DNA from: Cymodocea nodosa | Taxonomy: Eukaryota > Streptophyta > Magnoliopsida > Alismatales > Cymodoceaceae | DNA: 64,000 nt | Direction of reading: 5' to 3' | Assembly: GCA_036874045.1 (NCBI GenBank) | Contig: JAZBRI010000008.1 | Coordinates: forward strand, 4,293,001 to 4,357,000 | Shown here: piece by piece, positions 60,186 through 64,000 of the stretch | How the letters are laid out: each line of letters starts with the position of its first letter | How positions within the stretch are numbered: the stretch's first letter is position 1 | Position numbers and translations under genes: made by a program | Notes under the pieces: generated by a model | What the model was told of the DNA's origin: nothing | Database searches by the model: none | The model's input: the letters and a program-made list of their open reading frames with translations, nothing else

Positions 60186-60192
60186 AGTTTTC

Positions 60193-60210
60193 TAGAGCCG
60201 TTGCTAGGGA
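60193..60210 (+). other. Primer binding site of G2
   Basis: TAGAGCCGTTGCTAGGGA is a decayed form of the tRNA-Asp type site seen in G3, at the same distance from the LTR end. Confidence 0.75.
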
Positions 60211-60289
60211 ACTAAGTAACTAAGCAACTATAAGTGTTGTTCTATTTTAATAGCTGTGGAGTGTTATGTGTTATTTTCTAATTGAGAAT

Positions 60290-63200
60290 ATGGCATATGC
60301 TTATGCTTAAAGATTTCTGAAACCTATAGTTAGCATATGTGAATTCTGCAATTCTGAAGGTCACAACATTTCTGATTGTTTGAAACTGAGATAGTTGCAG
60401 ATGGTTAGAGCGCATGAACAACAAATGAATTATCCTCAATATAATAGAGCCGAGTATGAGAATCCTATGGTTTACCCAACTGATGGTCAGTATAGAATGT
60501 GCAATATGTTGAGAGACACAGAAGTTTGGGATAAGTATGACAGACTAGAGCGTAGTATAGAGCAAAACCTAGATAAACTAGAATACTTTATGTGTCATCA
60601 ACAAGAAGTCAACCAATTAAACTATAATGAAGCATATTCAGAACCTAAATTGAATATCATTTATGAAACTGAAAAAACCATAATGAAAATTGATCAAAAA
60701 TTGAATGCATTGAGATTAGATGATCTAGAAAGAAAACTAAAAGCATTGGATGAATATATAATGAAATTACAAGTTATGCAACAGGACTATGAAAATTATA
60801 ATGTTATAGATTTGCATAATTTGCAAGATATACAGACAAAAGAAAATACTAATGCAAGAGAATTTAAAGAATGCACTTTAAAACTAAAAACAATTGAAGA
60901 TCATAATCATGAAAATGATATACAAGAACATCATGAGAGTAATGAAAATCTGGAAGATGTATGTATAACACTAAGATCTGGAACTAATACACCACCAAGA
61001 ATTCAAAATGAAAATAATATGAAGGTGGATAAGAGTAAAAATCAAAATGATAATGAGAATGTAATATCCGAAAATATATAAATCAATGAAGAAAAATCTG
61101 AATCTGAAAATGAGACTAAAAATGATCAAACAAATCAAATGAAAGAAAAAGAATCTTTTAAATCACAATCATTAGCACATTATTCTGAAAGATTACAACA
61201 AACAATACCTGAAAAATAAGAAAAAATTAGAGAAATTTTTGAAAGAGTACAAGTTAACATTCCTTTGTTAGATCTATTACAGAAAATGCCACATTGTGCT
61301 AAATTTCTTAAGGATTGGTGTACTAAGAAAAGAGAGTGAAAAGTTCTTAGGAAGGTCTTTTTAGCTGAGCAAAGTAGTTCCCTATTTTTGCCACAAATTC
61401 CTAAAAAGTTATCTGATCCTGGAATCCCTATTATATCATGCACCATAGGAAATACCATTCTAGAAAGAACCTTAATAGACTTAGGTGTAGGTATAAATGT
61501 TATGCCAAGTGATATATTTTCATCCTTAGGATTAGAAGGCTTAACTCCTACTAGTACAGTTATTCAATTAACTGATAGAAGTATAAGATACCCTAGAGGA
61601 AAAATAGAGGATGTCTTGATTAAAATCAAAAACTTTATATATCATATTGATATTGTAATTTTGGATTCCCAACAAATTAAGCATAAAAATAGTGATACAT
61701 CTTTAATTTTGGGAAGACCATTTTTAGCAACTTCAGGAGCTATTATAAATTGTAAAAGTGGAGTAATGCAGTTATCATAAGGCAATGAGGATACTTAATT
61801 AAACCTTTTTCAACTAGAAAAGTTTGAAGAGTTAGAAATGCCCCTACATACCATAGACTTTTTAGAGGATGAAGGAGATATGTTAGATGATGTGATTCAA
61901 GAAGAATTAAATAGGCAATTTAATTCTGAGATTTTAGAAGAAAGTGAAAGCATAAATGTAGAAGGAGATCAAGAAGAAATTAATGATGTTCAATTAGGAG
62001 GTCTAGCTTCTGATGGGCAACAGTTAGAATTAAAACTTTTACCTCCTGAATTAACCTATATATTTCTGGAAGAAAAATGAACATGTCCAATCATTATTGC
62101 TTCAGATTTAAAAGATGATCAAATTGCTAAATTAAAAGATGTAGTAAAAACTTATAAAGAATCAATAGGATGGACTATAACTGATATAAAAGGCTTAAGT
62201 ACAACTTTATGGTGTCACCACATATATTTAGAAGAGAATGCTAAACCAGTTAGAATTCCTGAGAGGAGATTAAACCTAAACCTTAAAGAAGTAGTCAGGA
62301 AGGAAATAGTGAAATGGTTAGATAATGACATAATTTATCCGATTTCTAATAGCTCATGGGTTAGTCCAATCCATGTCATTCCCAAGAAATCAGGATTAAC
62401 AGTAATTAGGAATGAAAGTCAGGACTTGATACCTACTAGAATTCAATCAGGCTGGAGAGTATGTATAGACTATAGAAAACTGAATGCTGTAACTAGGAAA
62501 GATCATTTTCCCTTACCTTTTATAGATCAAATGCTAGAGAAATTAGCAGGGCAAGAATATTTTTGTTTCCTAGATGGGTATTCAGGATATAACCAAGTTC
62601 TAGTAGCATTAGAGGATCAAGAGAAAACAACTTTCACCTGTCATAATGGAACTTATGCTTTTAAGAGAATGCCATTCGGATTATGTAATGCACCAGCAAC
62701 CTTTCAAAGGTGTATGCAGGGCATATTCACTAGAATGACTGAAGATTTTTTAGAAATATTTATGGATGATTTTACTATTTATGGAACTTCATATGAAGTG
62801 TGTTTAAACAATTTAGACCAAGTATTAAAATGCTGTGTGAAAAAAAATCTAGTTCTAAATTGGGAAAAATGTCACTTCATGGTTAATCAAGGAATCGTCT
62901 TGGGACATATTGTTTCAAAGAAGGGGTTGGAAGTAGATAAAGCTAAAATAGAAGTAATTTCTAATCTACCAGAACCTAAATCAGTAAAAGATATTAGATC
63001 ATTTCTAGGACATGCTAGTTTTTATAGAAGATTTATTAAAGACTTTAGCAAAATAGCTAGACCTTTAACTAATCTATTAAAAGATGTCCCATTCAACTTT
63101 GATAAAAATTGCAAGGAAGCATTTTTCAGACTTAAAACTAGCTTAATTTCAACTCCTATAATTCAAGCACCTGATTGAAGCCATCCATTTGAATTAATGT

Positions 63201-64000
63201 GCGACGCATCTGATTTTGCTGTAGGAGTAGTGTTGGGACAGAAGATAGAAAAATCTCCTAGAGTGATTCATTATGCAAGCAAAACTTTAAATGATACTCA
63301 AGTCAATTACACAACTACTGAAAAAGAGCTATTAGCTGTTGTGTTTGCCTTAGAAAAGTTTAGATCATATTTGATTGGAGCTAAAGTGATAGTGTACACG
63401 GATCATTCTACTTTAAAACACCTAATAGCAAAGAAAGAGACTAAACCTAGATTGATCCGATGGATATTGTTATTACAAGAATTTGATCTAAAAATTAAAG
63501 ATAAAAAGGGTTGTGAGAATGTAGTAGCATATCATTTATCAAGATTACAAATAGAAAAATCAAATATTGAAATTAAGGATAATTTTCTTGATGAACAGCT
63601 AATGACCATCAAAACAATGCCTTAGTATGCAAACATAGTAAATTACTTAGTTACTAGTTTAACACCTAAAGATTGGAATAGACAGGATAAAAAATTGTTC
63701 TTTTCAAGAGTAAAATATTACTATTGGGAAGACCCATACTTATTTAAGAAATGTCTTGATCTGGTTTTAAGGAGGTGTGTTCCAGAAACTGAATATCAGA
63801 GTATATTGTCTTTTTGTCATGACCAAGCATGTGGAGGGCATTTTGGTTCACGGAAAACTATTGCTAAAATTTTGCAATGTGGATTTTATTGGCCAACACT
63901 ATTCAAAGATGCTTATAAATACTGCTTAAACTGTTTAAAGTGTCAACAAATAGGAAGAATATCAAAGAGGAATATGCTGCCTCTTAATCCTATTGTTGAG
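60290..64000 (+). pseudogene. Gypsy G2 gag remnant-protease-RT-RNase H-integrase (Athila-like), runs off window
   Basis: One frame holds from ATG 60290 to the window end (1237 codons) with no net frameshift but about ten stops (for example near 60308, 60393, 61079, 61337, 61778, 62078, 63176, 63623). A zinc knuckle CEFCNSEGHNISDC lies near residues 18-31, then ITLRSGTNTPP. Protease: TLIDLGVGINVMPSD (about 61470) and ILGRPFLATSGA. RT: WVSPIHVIPKKSG, WRVCIDYRKLN, a CFLDGYSGYNQ block and the active site FMDDF (about 62762). RNase [12 protein letters not shown], a [19 protein letters not shown] block and YTDHSTLK (63195-63415). The integrase zinc domain is visible at 63810-63970 (CHDQACGGHFG, then CLNCLKCQ). 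Gypsy order; Athila-like by protease and primer type. No capsid domain. Confidence 0.88.

Overview
This window is plant nuclear DNA, from a flowering plant. The evidence is plant-type Ty1/copia (Sirevirus-like) and Ty3/gypsy (Athila-like) LTR retrotransposons, a CIN-class TCP transcription factor gene with a miR319 target site, and long AT-rich intergenic DNA. A GC-rich gene in AT-rich surroundings hints at a monocot, but I cannot name the species.

Positions 1-22182 are a stack of nested retrotransposons. Copia element A1 starts in its 5' LTR at the window edge and ends with its 3' LTR at 18335-19568. It has gag, pol and an extra third ORF downstream of pol. That third ORF is split by a complete younger copia element, B (7580-16062), with two 1715-bp LTRs and a near-perfect 5-bp target duplication. 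A reversed B-like LTR fragment follows (19569-19877), then a fragment of a third copia LTR, family C (19878-22182), which holds a reversed gypsy LTR segment (20560-21766) flanked by CCTAC duplications.

Positions 22183-39490 are the low-copy part. They hold AT-rich DNA with a perfect 28-bp palindrome, a TATA-driven leader-like sequence (about 24.35-24.84 kb), minisatellites, and a broken alpha/beta-hydrolase pseudogene (minus, 28044-28605). The one clearly intact host gene is a TCP4-like factor (minus, 31640-32925), with a 104-bp intron inside the TCP domain, a miR319 site and a long structured 5' leader. A 265-bp tandem duplication lies at 36615-37122.

Positions 39491-64000 are again retrotransposon-dense: a minus-strand copia pol relic (39509-40585); two Athila-like gypsy pieces meeting head to head (G1 plus, G3 minus) with a reversed gypsy LTR; copia element C (46911-53922, 5'-truncated); the third-ORF relic of another element (F, 53923-54997); copia A2 (55580-59227), carrying a reversed B-like LTR; and gypsy G2 (59228-64000), which runs off the window.

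Almost all element genes are dead, mostly through C-to-T or G-to-A nonsense changes, so I call them pseudogenes. The most striking structure not explained by genes is in the LTRs. Copia families A, B and C and the gypsy family all carry arrays built on the same core (AGTTA, short spacer, TAACT) with family-specific arms, often near G-boxes (CACGTG). The same array also precedes the third ORF of A1. Other points of interest are a splice-acceptor-like site at every copia gag/pol junction, an Athila-like lineage in which all three copies lack a capsid domain upstream of the zinc knuckle, and the TCP gene's unusual structure.
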